Counted from the stretch's first letter, positions 48,966 through 58,097 are shown. The stretch: DNA of 64,000 nucleotides from Solirubrobacter sp963724195 (GCA_963724195.1 CAVRTQ010000016.1:434001-498000); one strand, 5' to 3'. The notes: a model not told the origin generated them from the sequence alone. Translations and numbers: made by a program.

Positions 48966-49718
48966 TCACAGCACGGCAGCGAGCGCGTCCGGCCGGTCGA
49001 CCGGCACGAAGCAGTAGGAGTCCTCGACCTCGATCAGCCGCGCGTCGTCGAACAGCGCCGCGAGCCGCTCACCCAGCGAGATCGGAAAGCACGGGTCCTC
49101 GGGCGGCCACAGCACCACCACCGAGCCCTTGAACGACCGCAGCAACGGGGCCACGTCCAACGTCACGGCGGGCGAACACGCGGCGGCAAACGCCGCGGCG
49201 TCGCGCAGGATCTCGCGATCCCGCAAGGACGGCGTGCCCCACCGGGCCAGACGCGCATCATCGACCCGCTTCGTCAGCCACCCGAACGCGATCGGCAATC
49301 GCCGCGCGGGAGTGAACCGCAAGGGCTGCAGGAACGCACTCATCAGCAATGGGAACCGACCCAACGCGAACATCGGCTTGAACAGCGCCGGCGGACACAC
49401 TTCCAACGCGTCGCACGGCGTCAACACCAGCCGCGAGATCCGCGACGCGTCGCGCGCGACGACCAGCTGGGCGAGCATCCCGCCCGTGTCGCAGCCGACC
49501 AACGTGACGTCCCGCAGGTCGCGTCGCTCGAGCTCGTCCAGGATCAACTCCGCGACGCCCGCGGGCGTCTGGCGCGAACGATCCGGCACCGGCACGGTAT
49601 GCGAGCCCAGCGGCAGCTCCAGCACGACACACTCTCGATCGGGCAGCAGCGCGACGACGTCGTCCCACAACGACCCGTCCACCATCACTCCGTGGAGGAA
49701 GACGATCGGTCCAGCCAT
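48966..49718 (-). CDS. Alpha/beta hydrolase family protein, probable catalytic His missing
   Basis: A 250-residue protein from ATG 49718. The fold markers are IVFLHGVMVDGSLWDDVV (oxyanion loop), the nucleophile position GCDTGG (Asp-type elbow, as in dehalogenase-like relatives) and a late acid in WPPEDPCFP. Where active enzymes have GH before FVP, this one reads SYCFVPVDRPD, so no catalytic His is visible. It may be a non-catalytic or altered member. Divergent from dxr with 51 bp between. It belongs to the accessory island between cdsA and dxr. Confidence 0.82.
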   Translation of the reverse strand: MAGPIVFLHGVMVDGSLWDDVVALLPDRECVVLELPLGSHTVPVPDRSRQTPAGVAELILDELERRDLRDVTLVGCDTGGMLAQLVVARDASRISRLVLTPCDALEVCPPALFKPMFALGRFPLLMSAFLQPLRFTPARRLPIAFGWLTKRVDDARLARWGTPSLRDREILRDAAAFAAACSPAVTLDVAPLLRSFKGSVVVLWPPEDPCFPISLGERLAALFDDARLIEVEDSYCFVPVDRPDALAAVL

Positions 49719-49769
49719 CACCGCGAACCTTATCCAGACCAGACCTGGCCCCTGCCAGACTGAAGCGTC

Positions 49770-50918
49770 GTGAAGCGGCTTCTCATCCTGGGCTCGACGG
49801 GCTCCATCGGCACCCAAGCGCTCGACGTCGTCAAGCGCGCCCCCGAGCAGTTCGAGATCGTCGGCCTCTCCGCCGGGAGCAACCATCTCCCGCTCGTCCA
49901 GCAGGCGATCGAGCGCGGCGTGACCCGGATCGCGCTCACCGACCCCGACGCCGCCGCACGGGCGCAGGAGAACTGGACGGGCGGCGAAGTCCTCCATGGC
50001 CCCGAAGGCCTCGTCCAGCTCGTCGCCGAGTCCGGGGCGGACCTCGTGCTCAACAGCATCGTCGGGTCCGCCGGCCTCGGCCCGACGATCGTCGCCCTCA
50101 CCGAGGGGATGGACGTCGCGCTGGCCAACAAGGAGTCGCTCGTCGTCGGCGGGGAGCTCGTGACCGCGCTCGCGGAAGCGACCGGCTCACGCCTGATCCC
50201 GATCGACTCCGAGCACACCGCCATCCACCACCTGCTGACCGGCGAGCCGCCCGGCGTGGTGGACAAGCTCGTCATCACGGCCAGCGGCGGCCCGTTCCGC
50301 GGCCGCAAGGACCTCAAGGACATCACGGTCGAGGAAGCGCTGAACCACCCGACGTGGCGCATGGGCGGCAAGATCACGATCGACAGCGCGACGCTGATGA
50401 ACAAGGGCCTGGAAGTGATGGAGGCCCACCACCTGTTCGGGACGCCGTACGACAAGATCGACGTCGTCGTCCACCCGCAGTCGATCATCCACGCGATGGT
50501 CCAGCTGTGCGACGGCTCCACGAAGGCCCACATGGGCTATCCGGACATGCGCGTCGCGATCGGCTACGCACTCCATCACCCGGACCGCGCCGACCTGCCG
50601 ATCAAGCCGCTGGACCTCGTCGAGCTCGGGCAACTCACCTTCGAGGCGCCCGACCTGGAGACGTTTCCGTGCCTGCGGCTCGCCCGTGAGGCCGGTCTCG
50701 CCGGCGGCACCGCGCCGTGCGCGCTCAACGCCGCCAACGAGGTCGCCGTCCACGCCTTCCTCAACGGCCGCCTGCCGTTCATCGGCATCCCGCAGGTGAT
50801 CGAGGGCGTCCTGGACGAGCTCGGCTCGCGCCGCGTGCACGACTTCGAGGCGCTCTACGTCACCGATGCCGAGGCGCGCGAGATCGCCGCCGACCTGATT
50901 GAAGGGGTTCACGCGTAA
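49770..50918 (+). CDS. dxr: 1-deoxy-D-xylulose 5-phosphate reductoisomerase
   Basis: Second step of the MEP isoprenoid pathway (382 aa, GTG start). The NADPH loop LILGSTGSIGTQAL, the metal site IPIDSEHTAIHHLL with ITASGGPFRG, and MNKGLEVMEAHHLF are intact. It is followed directly by rseP; both normally sit just after cdsA, and here they are separated from it by 3.6 kb. Confidence 0.96.
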   Translation: MKRLLILGSTGSIGTQALDVVKRAPEQFEIVGLSAGSNHLPLVQQAIERGVTRIALTDPDAAARAQENWTGGEVLHGPEGLVQLVAESGADLVLNSIVGSAGLGPTIVALTEGMDVALANKESLVVGGELVTALAEATGSRLIPIDSEHTAIHHLLTGEPPGVVDKLVITASGGPFRGRKDLKDITVEEALNHPTWRMGGKITIDSATLMNKGLEVMEAHHLFGTPYDKIDVVVHPQSIIHAMVQLCDGSTKAHMGYPDMRVAIGYALHHPDRADLPIKPLDLVELGQLTFEAPDLETFPCLRLAREAGLAGGTAPCALNAANEVAVHAFLNGRLPFIGIPQVIEGVLDELGSRRVHDFEALYVTDAEAREIAADLIEGVHA

Positions 50919-51989
50919 ATGACCTGGCTGCTCGCCTTCCTCGGCTTCGCCTTCCTGATCATCCTGCACGAGGCGGGCCACTTCTTCGCGGCCAAGGCCG
51001 TGGGCATGCGGGTCGAGCGCTTCGCGCTGTTCTTCCCGCCGCTGGTCGCCAAGCGCAAGCGCGGTGAGACGGAGTACGCGATCGGCTCGATCCCGCTCGG
51101 CGGCTACGTGAAGATCACGGGCATGAACCCGGCGGAGGACATCCCGCCGGAGCACGCGCACCGCGCCTACTACCGCCAGCCGGTGTGGAAGCGGATCTTC
51201 GTGATCGGCGCCGGCCCGGCCGTGAACATCGCGCTGGCCTTCGCGATCATGGCCGGCGTGTTCATGGCGCGCGGCCCGATCGAGCCGCCGCTCGTGGTCG
51301 GCAACGTCGAGGCCAACCTCCCGGCCGACGGCAAGCTCCAGGAAGGCGACAAGGTGATCGCCGTCGACGGCCGGCGCCTGACCGGCAACTACAGCGACCA
51401 GCTCAAGCAGGTCACCGAAACCGTCGGCCAGCACAAGGGTGACGCCGTCTCCTTCACGGTCGACCGCAACGGCCAGACCGTCACGATCACCGGCAACACC
51501 TTCCTCGACAACCAGCAGATCCCGCCGCGCTACCGGTTCGGCTTCGGCTACGACCAGGACGCGATGCGCACCGACCTGGGGCCGGTCGCGTCCTCAGGCC
51601 AGGCGCTGGACGAGATGTGGTTCGTCACGTCCACCACGGTCAGCCACATCGCGCAGATCTTCGACTCCGAGAAGCGCAAGGAGATCGGCAGCGTCGTCGG
51701 CGGCTACGAGACGACGCGGGCGGCGATCTCGATCGACTGGGTGACGGCGCTGTACGTGCTCGCGCTGATCTCGCTCAGCCTCGGCGTCATCAACCTGTTC
51801 CCGTTCCTGCCGCTCGACGGCGGCCACATCTTCTGGGCGCTCGCCGAGAAGGTGCGCGGCAAGGCGATCCCGTTCGCCGTGATGGAACGGGCCGGCTTCG
51901 TCGGGTTCGCGCTCGTGCTGATGCTGTTCGTGATCGGCCTCAGCAACGACATCGAGCGAATCCAGAACGGCGGCTTCGGTCTGCGATAG
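50919..51989 (+). CDS. rseP: RseP-type site-2 metalloprotease
   Basis: Intramembrane zinc protease (356 aa). The zinc motif HEAGH is at residues 17-21 in the first membrane helix, with the third ligand in FPFLPLDGGH (about 298-307). One PDZ domain (about 125-190, VEANLPADGKLQEGDKVIAVDGR) lies between. It cleaves anti-sigma factors and signal-peptide remnants in related bacteria. ATG immediately follows the dxr TAA. Confidence 0.93.
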   Translation: MTWLLAFLGFAFLIILHEAGHFFAAKAVGMRVERFALFFPPLVAKRKRGETEYAIGSIPLGGYVKITGMNPAEDIPPEHAHRAYYRQPVWKRIFVIGAGPAVNIALAFAIMAGVFMARGPIEPPLVVGNVEANLPADGKLQEGDKVIAVDGRRLTGNYSDQLKQVTETVGQHKGDAVSFTVDRNGQTVTITGNTFLDNQQIPPRYRFGFGYDQDAMRTDLGPVASSGQALDEMWFVTSTTVSHIAQIFDSEKRKEIGSVVGGYETTRAAISIDWVTALYVLALISLSLGVINLFPFLPLDGGHIFWALAEKVRGKAIPFAVMERAGFVGFALVLMLFVIGLSNDIERIQNGGFGLR

Positions 51990-51998
51990 CGTCCCCCC

Positions 51999-53657
51999 AT
52001 GGGGGAGCGACGCTCAGTCAACGCGGGGACGATCGCCGAGGCCTTCCGGCTGACGGTCGAGGACGACGCGGACCGCATCGCGGTCCGCACGAAGGACGAT
52101 GAGATCGCCTGGACCTGGGCGGAGCTCCAGGACCGGGTGGATGCCTTCGCGGGCGGTCTGCAGGCCCTGGGCGTGACCCGTGGCGACACGGTCGCGCTGA
52201 TGGTCTCCAACCGGCCGGAGTTCATGGTCGCGGACCTCGCGACCACGATGCTCGGCGCCACGCCGTTCTCGATCTACCTCACCTCCGCGCCCGACCAGAT
52301 CGCGTACGTGATCAAGGACGCCGGCGCACGGGTCGCGATCGTCGAAGCGCCGTTCAAGGCGGCGGTGGCGCCGCTCGTCGAGTACGTGATCACCGTCGAG
52401 GAGATGAGCGGGCACGCGGTACCGGGCTTTGCGCCGGACTGGCGCGCGGTCCAGCCCGACGACATCCTCACGATCATCTACACGTCGGGCACGACCGGCC
52501 CGCCGAAGGGCGTCCAGCTCACCCACGCGAACGAGATGGCGGCCGTGGACGCGGTGGAGCAGCGTGTCGGCTTCCCGGACGGCTCGCGCGTGATCTCGTG
52601 GCTGCCGAGCGCCCACGTGGCCGAACGCACCGCGCATCACTACCTGCCGATCGTCTACGGCATGACGATCACGACCTGCCCGGACCCGCGCCGGATCGGC
52701 GAGTTCCTCCCGGCGGTCAAGCCGACGTGGTTCTTCGCGGTCCCGCGCGTGTGGGAGAAGCTCAAGGCCGGCGTGGAGGCCAAGCTGGCCGGCAACGAGG
52801 ACGCGCAGAAGCTGCTCGCGGCGGGCAAGCAGGCGGTGGAGCTCCAGCAGGCGGGCCAGCCGCTGCCCGAGGCCCTGCAGGGCGCGATGGCCGTGGGCGA
52901 GGAGAAGCTGTTCGGGCCGCTGCGCGCCGCGATCGGGCTCGACGAGGCCAAGCTCGTGAACGTCGGCGCGGCGCCGACACCGCGCGAGGTGCTGGTCTTC
53001 TTCCATGCCATCGGCGTCCCGCTGGCCGAGATCTGGGGCATGTCGGAGACGTGCGGGGCGGGCGCGTCCAACCCCGAGGAGCGGATCAAGATCGGCACGG
53101 TCGGGCTCCCGTCACCGGGCGTGGAGCTCAAGCTGGCCGAGGACGGCGAGCTGCTCGCCCGCTCGAAGGTCGTGATGGTCGGCTATCGCAACCTGCCGGA
53201 CCAGACGGCCGAGGCGCTCGACGAGGACGGCTGGCTGCACACGGGCGACGTCGCGACGATCGACGAGGACGGCTACGTGACGATCATCGACCGCAAGAAG
53301 GAGCTGATCATCAACGCGGCCGGCAAGAACATGTCGCCGGCGAACATCGAAGCGGCCCTGAAAGGCTCCTCGCCGCTGATCGGTCAGGCGTGCGTCGTGG
53401 GTGACGGGCGCTCCTACAACGTCGCGCTGATCGTGCTCGACCCGGACTTCGCGCCGACGGTGGACGACCCCGAGCACGTGGTCGCGGAGGCGATCGAAGC
53501 CGCCAACGCGACGCTCTCGCGCCCCGAGCAGATCAAGCGCTGGAAGGTCCTCGAAGACGACTGGGTGCCCGGCGGGGACGAACTCACGCCGACGATGAAG
53601 CTCAAGCGGCGCCCGATCATGGAGAAGTTCGCATCGGACATCGAGGCGATGTACTAG
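51999..53657 (+). CDS. AMP-dependent acyl-CoA synthetase (long-chain fatty acid--CoA ligase type)
   Basis: Adenylate-forming ligase of 552 residues. The ATP loop is IIYTSGTTGPPKGVQLTH; other core motifs are GMSETCGAG, GWLHTGDVATIDEDGYV and the hinge/lysine region DRKKELIINAAGKNMSPANIE. The HAVERTAHH region matches long-chain enzymes of the ACSL/FAA group. It activates fatty acids for lipid synthesis or degradation. It lies between rseP and ispG, which are adjacent in many genomes. Confidence 0.9.
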   Translation: MGERRSVNAGTIAEAFRLTVEDDADRIAVRTKDDEIAWTWAELQDRVDAFAGGLQALGVTRGDTVALMVSNRPEFMVADLATTMLGATPFSIYLTSAPDQIAYVIKDAGARVAIVEAPFKAAVAPLVEYVITVEEMSGHAVPGFAPDWRAVQPDDILTIIYTSGTTGPPKGVQLTHANEMAAVDAVEQRVGFPDGSRVISWLPSAHVAERTAHHYLPIVYGMTITTCPDPRRIGEFLPAVKPTWFFAVPRVWEKLKAGVEAKLAGNEDAQKLLAAGKQAVELQQAGQPLPEALQGAMAVGEEKLFGPLRAAIGLDEAKLVNVGAAPTPREVLVFFHAIGVPLAEIWGMSETCGAGASNPEERIKIGTVGLPSPGVELKLAEDGELLARSKVVMVGYRNLPDQTAEALDEDGWLHTGDVATIDEDGYVTIIDRKKELIINAAGKNMSPANIEAALKGSSPLIGQACVVGDGRSYNVALIVLDPDFAPTVDDPEHVVAEAIEAANATLSRPEQIKRWKVLEDDWVPGGDELTPTMKLKRRPIMEKFASDIEAMY

Positions 53658-53699
53658 GTCAAGAATCTCCGTCAGACGGCCTCCGATTGCTAGGAGGCC

Positions 53700-55883
53700 A
53701 TGCCGAAGCCCCGCTCTCTGCGCGCGAAGATGCTCGCGCTGATCCTGCTACCGGTCATCGTCGCGCTCGCCGCGGTGACCCTTCTTGCGATCTCCCGCGC
53801 GTCGTCGGCGCAGGAGACCTCCGCCTACGCCGAGCTCAACCAGCGCACCGCCGTCGAGTCCGCCAAGGTCGATGCCGCCGTCGCCGGCGTGCAGAACATC
53901 GCCAACTCCGCCGCGCTGATCCTGTCCACCAGCACCAGCCGCGCCGACGCCATCGCCGGTATGGCCGCGCTCCAGACCGCGGCCAAGGGCAGCGTCGTGG
54001 CCATCTTCGGCAGTCTGCTGCCGAACACGTTCGGCAGCGACGCGGCCGCCGCCGGTCAGCCTGGCACGCTTCCGGACGGCTCGTTCCAGCCGAGCGTCGC
54101 GCTCGACGCGAAGGGCAAGATCGCCGTCACCGCCAGCAAGGACGGCCTCACGGGCGCCGGGAACTTCGTCAACACCCCGACGCCGGGCGTCCAGGAGCCG
54201 GCCGCGCACGAGGGCACGATGTCCGTGACCTACCAGGCGCCGGTCCAGCGCGGCGGCAAGGTCGTCGGCTACGCCGGCACGACCAACACGCTCGCGCTGA
54301 TCGACAGCAGGATCGGCAAGATGAAGTTCTACGAGTCGGGGTACGCGTTCGCCACCTCGGCCAAGGGCATGCTGATCGCCAGCCCGGACAAGGCGCAGAC
54401 CGGCAAGGTCACCCTCGCCGAGCTCGCCCAGAAGACCGGCAACGCTGAGCTCAAGCAGGTCGCTGACTCGATCGCGGCCGGCAAGAGCGGCCAGATCGAG
54501 ACCAAGGACCCGTTCACGGGCAAGGACGTCATCCTCACGTGGTCGAAGATCGACGCCGCGGGCTGGAGCTTCCTCACGTCCGTCCCGCAGTCCGAGGTGC
54601 TCGCCCCGGCCAAGAGCCTCAAGACCGCGCTGCTCGTCGTCGGCCTGATCGCGCTGATCCTCATCAGCCTTGTGATCGTGTGGGTCGCGAACCTGCTCAC
54701 CAAGCCGATCCGCACCGTCACCGAGGCCGCCGAGCGCGTCGCCGAGGGTGACATCGACGTCCGCGTGGACGTCAAGACCAACGACGAGGTCGGCCGCCTG
54801 GCCGCCTCCTTCGAGCGCACGGTCGAGTACCTGCGCGAGAAGGCCGACGCCGCCGAGGCCGTCGCCGACGGCGACCTGACGGTGTCCGTGGAGCCGCGCT
54901 CCGACAAGGACGTGCTCGGCATCGCGTTCAACCGCCTGGTCGAGGACCTGCGCGGGATCGTGGGCCGCGTGCACACGACCGCCACGGGCGTCAGCGACGC
55001 TTCGCGTCAGATGGCCGGGACGTCCGACGAGGCCGGCCGCGCGATCCAGGAGATCGCGGTCGCCATCGGTGAGGTCGCCGCGGGCACGAACGTCCAGGTC
55101 CAGAAGGTCGAAGCCGTCCGCGAGGCCGCCGAGCGGGTCGCCGGGACCGCGCGTGACAGCGCCGAGCGCGCCCACGAGGCCGCCGGCCAGGCCGAGCAGG
55201 CCAAGTCGATGGCCACCGAGGGCCTCGTCGCCGCCGGTGAGGCTTCGGCCGCGATGACCGGCCTCGCCGAGTCCGCCAGCGGCGTGACCGGCGCGATCGA
55301 GACGCTCGCCGCCAAGTCCGAGAAGATCGGCGGCATCGTCACCACGATCACCGGCCTGGCCGAGCAGACGAACCTGCTGGCGCTGAACGCCGCGATCGAG
55401 GCCGCTCGCGCCGGCGAGCAGGGCCGCGGGTTCGCGGTCGTGGCCGAGGAAGTGCGCAAGCTGGCCGAGGAGTCGCAGACCGCGGCGGGCGAGATCGCGG
55501 GTCTCATCAACGAGATCCAGCGCGAGACCGGCGAGGTCGTCGCGATGGTGGCCGACACCGCCGAGCGCACCGAGGGTGGCACGGCGACGGTCGAGCGCGC
55601 CCGCGCGGCGTTCGAGGCCATCGGCGCCGCCGTCGACGAGGTCACGGGCCGGGCCGCGGACATCGCGGGCGCCGTCGAGGCCCTGTCGCTGGACGCGAAC
55701 CAGATCGCGGAGGACGTCGTCGGCGTCGCCACGGTCGCCGAGTCCGCGAGCGCCTCGAGCGAGCAGGTCTCGGCCTCGACCCAGCAGACGAGCGCCTCGA
55801 CGCAGGAGATCGCCGCGTCGGCGCAGCAGCTGGCCGGCAGCGCGGCGGAGCTCGAGCAGCTCGTCGCCACCTTCCGCCTGTAG
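53700..55883 (+). CDS. Methyl-accepting chemotaxis protein
   Basis: Transmembrane chemoreceptor of 727 residues with a strong TAGGAGG ribosome site. Membrane helix 1 is at about 11-32, an extracellular sensor region (dCache/PDC-like) at about 33-305, helix 2 at about 307-328, and a HAMP domain follows to about 385. The cytoplasmic four-helix signalling domain has the conserved tip LAEQTNLLALNAAIEAARAG, then GRGFAVVAEEVRKLAEES (from about 553). The ligand is unknown. No che or flagellar genes are nearby. Palindrome copy 9 lies 13 bp past its TAG. Confidence 0.94.
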   Translation: MPKPRSLRAKMLALILLPVIVALAAVTLLAISRASSAQETSAYAELNQRTAVESAKVDAAVAGVQNIANSAALILSTSTSRADAIAGMAALQTAAKGSVVAIFGSLLPNTFGSDAAAAGQPGTLPDGSFQPSVALDAKGKIAVTASKDGLTGAGNFVNTPTPGVQEPAAHEGTMSVTYQAPVQRGGKVVGYAGTTNTLALIDSRIGKMKFYESGYAFATSAKGMLIASPDKAQTGKVTLAELAQKTGNAELKQVADSIAAGKSGQIETKDPFTGKDVILTWSKIDAAGWSFLTSVPQSEVLAPAKSLKTALLVVGLIALILISLVIVWVANLLTKPIRTVTEAAERVAEGDIDVRVDVKTNDEVGRLAASFERTVEYLREKADAAEAVADGDLTVSVEPRSDKDVLGIAFNRLVEDLRGIVGRVHTTATGVSDASRQMAGTSDEAGRAIQEIAVAIGEVAAGTNVQVQKVEAVREAAERVAGTARDSAERAHEAAGQAEQAKSMATEGLVAAGEASAAMTGLAESASGVTGAIETLAAKSEKIGGIVTTITGLAEQTNLLALNAAIEAARAGEQGRGFAVVAEEVRKLAEESQTAAGEIAGLINEIQRETGEVVAMVADTAERTEGGTATVERARAAFEAIGAAVDEVTGRAADIAGAVEALSLDANQIAEDVVGVATVAESASASSEQVSASTQQTSASTQEIAASAQQLAGSAAELEQLVATFRL

Positions 55884-55891
55884 GTCACAGC

Positions 55892-55924
55892 AAACCTAAA
55901 GAGGGACAGTCCCTCTTTAGGTTT
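55892..55924. repeat. Dispersed palindrome, copy 9 (extended)
   Basis: The consensus core at 55897-55919 is extended by AAACC / GGTTT, giving 16-bp perfect arms, the longest of the nine. Located just downstream of the MCP gene. Confidence 0.92.
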
Positions 55925-55944
55925 CGTGGGTTTCGGCTCTAGAA

Positions 55945-55978
55945 CGACCAAGCGCGGCCCGAGGGCCGCGCTTGGTCG
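55945..55978. terminator. Large perfect hairpin between convergent MCP and marR genes
   Basis: A 16-bp stem (CGACCAAGCGCGGCCC 55945-55960 with 55963-55978) around GA, without a T-tract. It is probably a bidirectional terminator. The remaining bases of 55884-56099 hold only palindrome copy 9. Confidence 0.78.
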
Positions 55979-56099
55979 CAGAGGTTCAGCGGTCGGCCAC
56001 GCGATGGGGCCGTGGCCGACCGGAGGACTCAAGTGTGTCGCGCCGGTGACGCGGAGCACTGCGTGGGAACCCCCATCTTCAGGTGGGGGTTGGCCCTAC

Positions 56100-56528
56100 C
56101 TAGCGGCCGAGTGAATCCAGGATCTCGACCAGCGACCGCATGACGCGCACGGCCGCGTCGAGCTCCGCTTCGCTGTAGGGGCCGAGGACCTCGGCGGTGC
56201 GCGCCTCGATCTTGGCGCGCTTGGCCGCGAGCGTCTCGTGGCCGGCTTCGGTGAGGGTGACGATCACCTGGCGCCGGTCCTGGTCGCTGCGGCGGCGCTC
56301 GATCATGCCGGACTGCTCGAGCTGGTCGAGCATCGCCGTCATCGAGGCGGGGGAGAGGTCGGCGCGCTTGGCCAGCTCTCCCGCGGTGCACGCCTCACCG
56401 CGTTCGAGCTGGAACAGGGCGCGGACCTGCGTGGCGGAGAGCTCGCCCGGGCGGTTCGGGTCGCGCCCGCGCAGGCGGCGCTCGGCGGCGAACAGCTCGC
56501 CCATCGCGTTCCGCACCTCTTGGCTCAT
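56100..56528 (-). CDS. MarR family transcriptional regulator
   Basis: A 142-residue winged-helix repressor: DNA-recognition region ELAKRADLSPASMTAMLDQL and wing IERRRSDQDRRQVIVTLTEA. The dimer helices are at both ends. It lies 79 bp downstream of an MFS exporter gene in the same direction, the usual pairing for efflux control. A 28-bp inverted-repeat operator candidate sits in front of that exporter. Confidence 0.9.
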   Translation of the reverse strand: MSQEVRNAMGELFAAERRLRGRDPNRPGELSATQVRALFQLERGEACTAGELAKRADLSPASMTAMLDQLEQSGMIERRRSDQDRRQVIVTLTEAGHETLAAKRAKIEARTAEVLGPYSEAELDAAVRVMRSLVEILDSLGR

Positions 56529-56607
56529 ACGAACTCACCTCTCAGCGCGGCGCGGGAGCGAGCCGACAGGCGAGTTCCCGCCGAAGCATGCGAGCGCTCT
56601 GCGCGAG

Positions 56608-58023
56608 TCATGCGACTACCAGCTCCGCGGTCGTCAGCTCGGGCGCGGGGCGGCGCTCGATGATGGCCAGCATGATCGTCGGGAGCAGCGCGACGACGCT
56701 CACGCCGACGACCCACCAGTAGGTGTGGGCGAAGCTGGCCGCGATCGCGTCCGGCGTGTTGGCGGTGATCCCGTTCTGGAGCACGACGGTAAGGATGGCG
56801 GTGCCGATCGATCCGCCGACGCGCTGGAGCACGTTCAGCTGCGGGGCGGCGTCGTTGACCTGCTCGGGACGGAGCGTCGCGTAGGCGGCGGTCATCGCCG
56901 GCATCATCGCCAGGCCGATGCCGAAGCCGCGCACGACCATCGCGGCGTCGAGCGTGAAGAACGACGTGGTGGCGTCGATCAGGACGAACGGGAGGGTGGC
57001 GACGATCATGATCGCGCCGCCGATGAGGCTCGTGAGCCCGCCGCCGAGGCGCTCGGTGATGCGGCCGGAGGCGGCCATGGCGAGCGCGGCGCCGATGCCC
57101 TGCGGGATCAGCAGCAGGCCGGTCATGACGGCGTCCTCGCCGCGGACGAGCTGGAAGTAGAGCGGCATCAGGACCATGCCGCCGAACAGCGCGGCGCCGA
57201 GGGCGAACGTGGTCACCGACGCGGCCGCGAACGCCTTGTTGGCGTACAGGCGGACATCCAGGAGCGGGTTCGGGATGCGCAGCGCGCGGATGACGAACGC
57301 GGCGACGAGCGCGATGCCGGTGAGCACGGGGACGAGGACCTCGGGCGCGATCATCGAGCCGGCCATGCCGCTCTCGGCGAGGCCGTAGGTGATGCCGACG
57401 AGGCCGGTGGCGACGAGCGCGAGCCCCGTGGCGTCCAGCTGCTCCGTGGTCTCCGGAGCGGCGTCGTGCGGCAGCAGCCGGAAGGCGGCGATCGCGGCGA
57501 CGATGCCGACCGGCACGTTGATGAAGAAGATCGCCTGCCAGGCGATGTGCTCGACGAGCAGGCCGCCGAGGGTGGGGCCGAAGACGGGCGCGAGGATGAT
57601 CGGCACGCCGATGACGCTCATCACGCGCGCCATGTTGCGCGGGCCCGCGGCCTTGACGAGCGCGATCTGGCCGATCGGGACCAGCAGGCCACCGGCGAGG
57701 CCCTGGAGCACGCGCGCGGCGACGAGCGACTCGAGGTTCCAGGCGAACCCGCACAGCGCGGAGCCGGCGGTGAACAGGATGAGGCTGAGGATGTACAGGC
57801 GCCGGGTGCCGAAGCGGGCCGCAGCCCAGCCGGAGACGGGGATGACGGCTGCAAGGGACAGCATGTAGCCGGTGACGACCCACTGGACCTTGTCGAGCGG
57901 GGCGTTCAGCTCGACCGCGAGCGTCTGCAGCGCGACGTTGACGATCGTGGTGGAGAGCACCGACATGATCGCGCCGAGGACGACGGCGATCGCGATGCGT
58001 TTGACGTGAGGTTCAAGATTCAT
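56608..58023 (-). CDS. MFS transporter, DHA2 (EmrB/QacA) drug-efflux type
   Basis: A 471-residue proton-driven exporter with about 14 hydrophobic helices. The motif A-like loop (GWAAARFGTRRLYILSLILF) and motif C-like segment (APVFGPTLGGLLVEHIAW) mark drug:H+ antiporters of the DHA2 group. The substrate is unknown. Transcribed first, with MarR second. Divergent from ispG. Confidence 0.92.
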   Translation of the reverse strand: MNLEPHVKRIAIAVVLGAIMSVLSTTIVNVALQTLAVELNAPLDKVQWVVTGYMLSLAAVIPVSGWAAARFGTRRLYILSLILFTAGSALCGFAWNLESLVAARVLQGLAGGLLVPIGQIALVKAAGPRNMARVMSVIGVPIILAPVFGPTLGGLLVEHIAWQAIFFINVPVGIVAAIAAFRLLPHDAAPETTEQLDATGLALVATGLVGITYGLAESGMAGSMIAPEVLVPVLTGIALVAAFVIRALRIPNPLLDVRLYANKAFAAASVTTFALGAALFGGMVLMPLYFQLVRGEDAVMTGLLLIPQGIGAALAMAASGRITERLGGGLTSLIGGAIMIVATLPFVLIDATTSFFTLDAAMVVRGFGIGLAMMPAMTAAYATLRPEQVNDAAPQLNVLQRVGGSIGTAILTVVLQNGITANTPDAIAASFAHTYWWVVGVSVVALLPTIMLAIIERRPAPELTTAELVVA

Positions 58024-58032
58024 CGTTGACTC

Positions 58033-58060
58033 CCGAAAGATTAGCTATCGAATCTTTCGG
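58033..58060. promoter_or_regulatory. Candidate MarR operator before the MFS gene
   Basis: A perfect 10-bp inverted repeat, CCGAAAGATT and AATCTTTCGG, separated by 8 bp, begins 10 bp upstream of the MFS ATG. It has the size and symmetry expected for a MarR dimer site. The 58024-58112 gap also holds the ispG promoter, so binding could affect both. Confidence 0.6.
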
Positions 58061-58097
58061 CATCAAGATATTTACGCCTGAGTGACGCGCCTCTCTC

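Noticed and set aside
46116..49718. Complete insertion sequence or prophage
   Set aside because: There is one RAYT-type gene but no terminal inverted repeats or target duplications enclosing the block, and no phage genes. The neighbours are ordinary chromosomal families.
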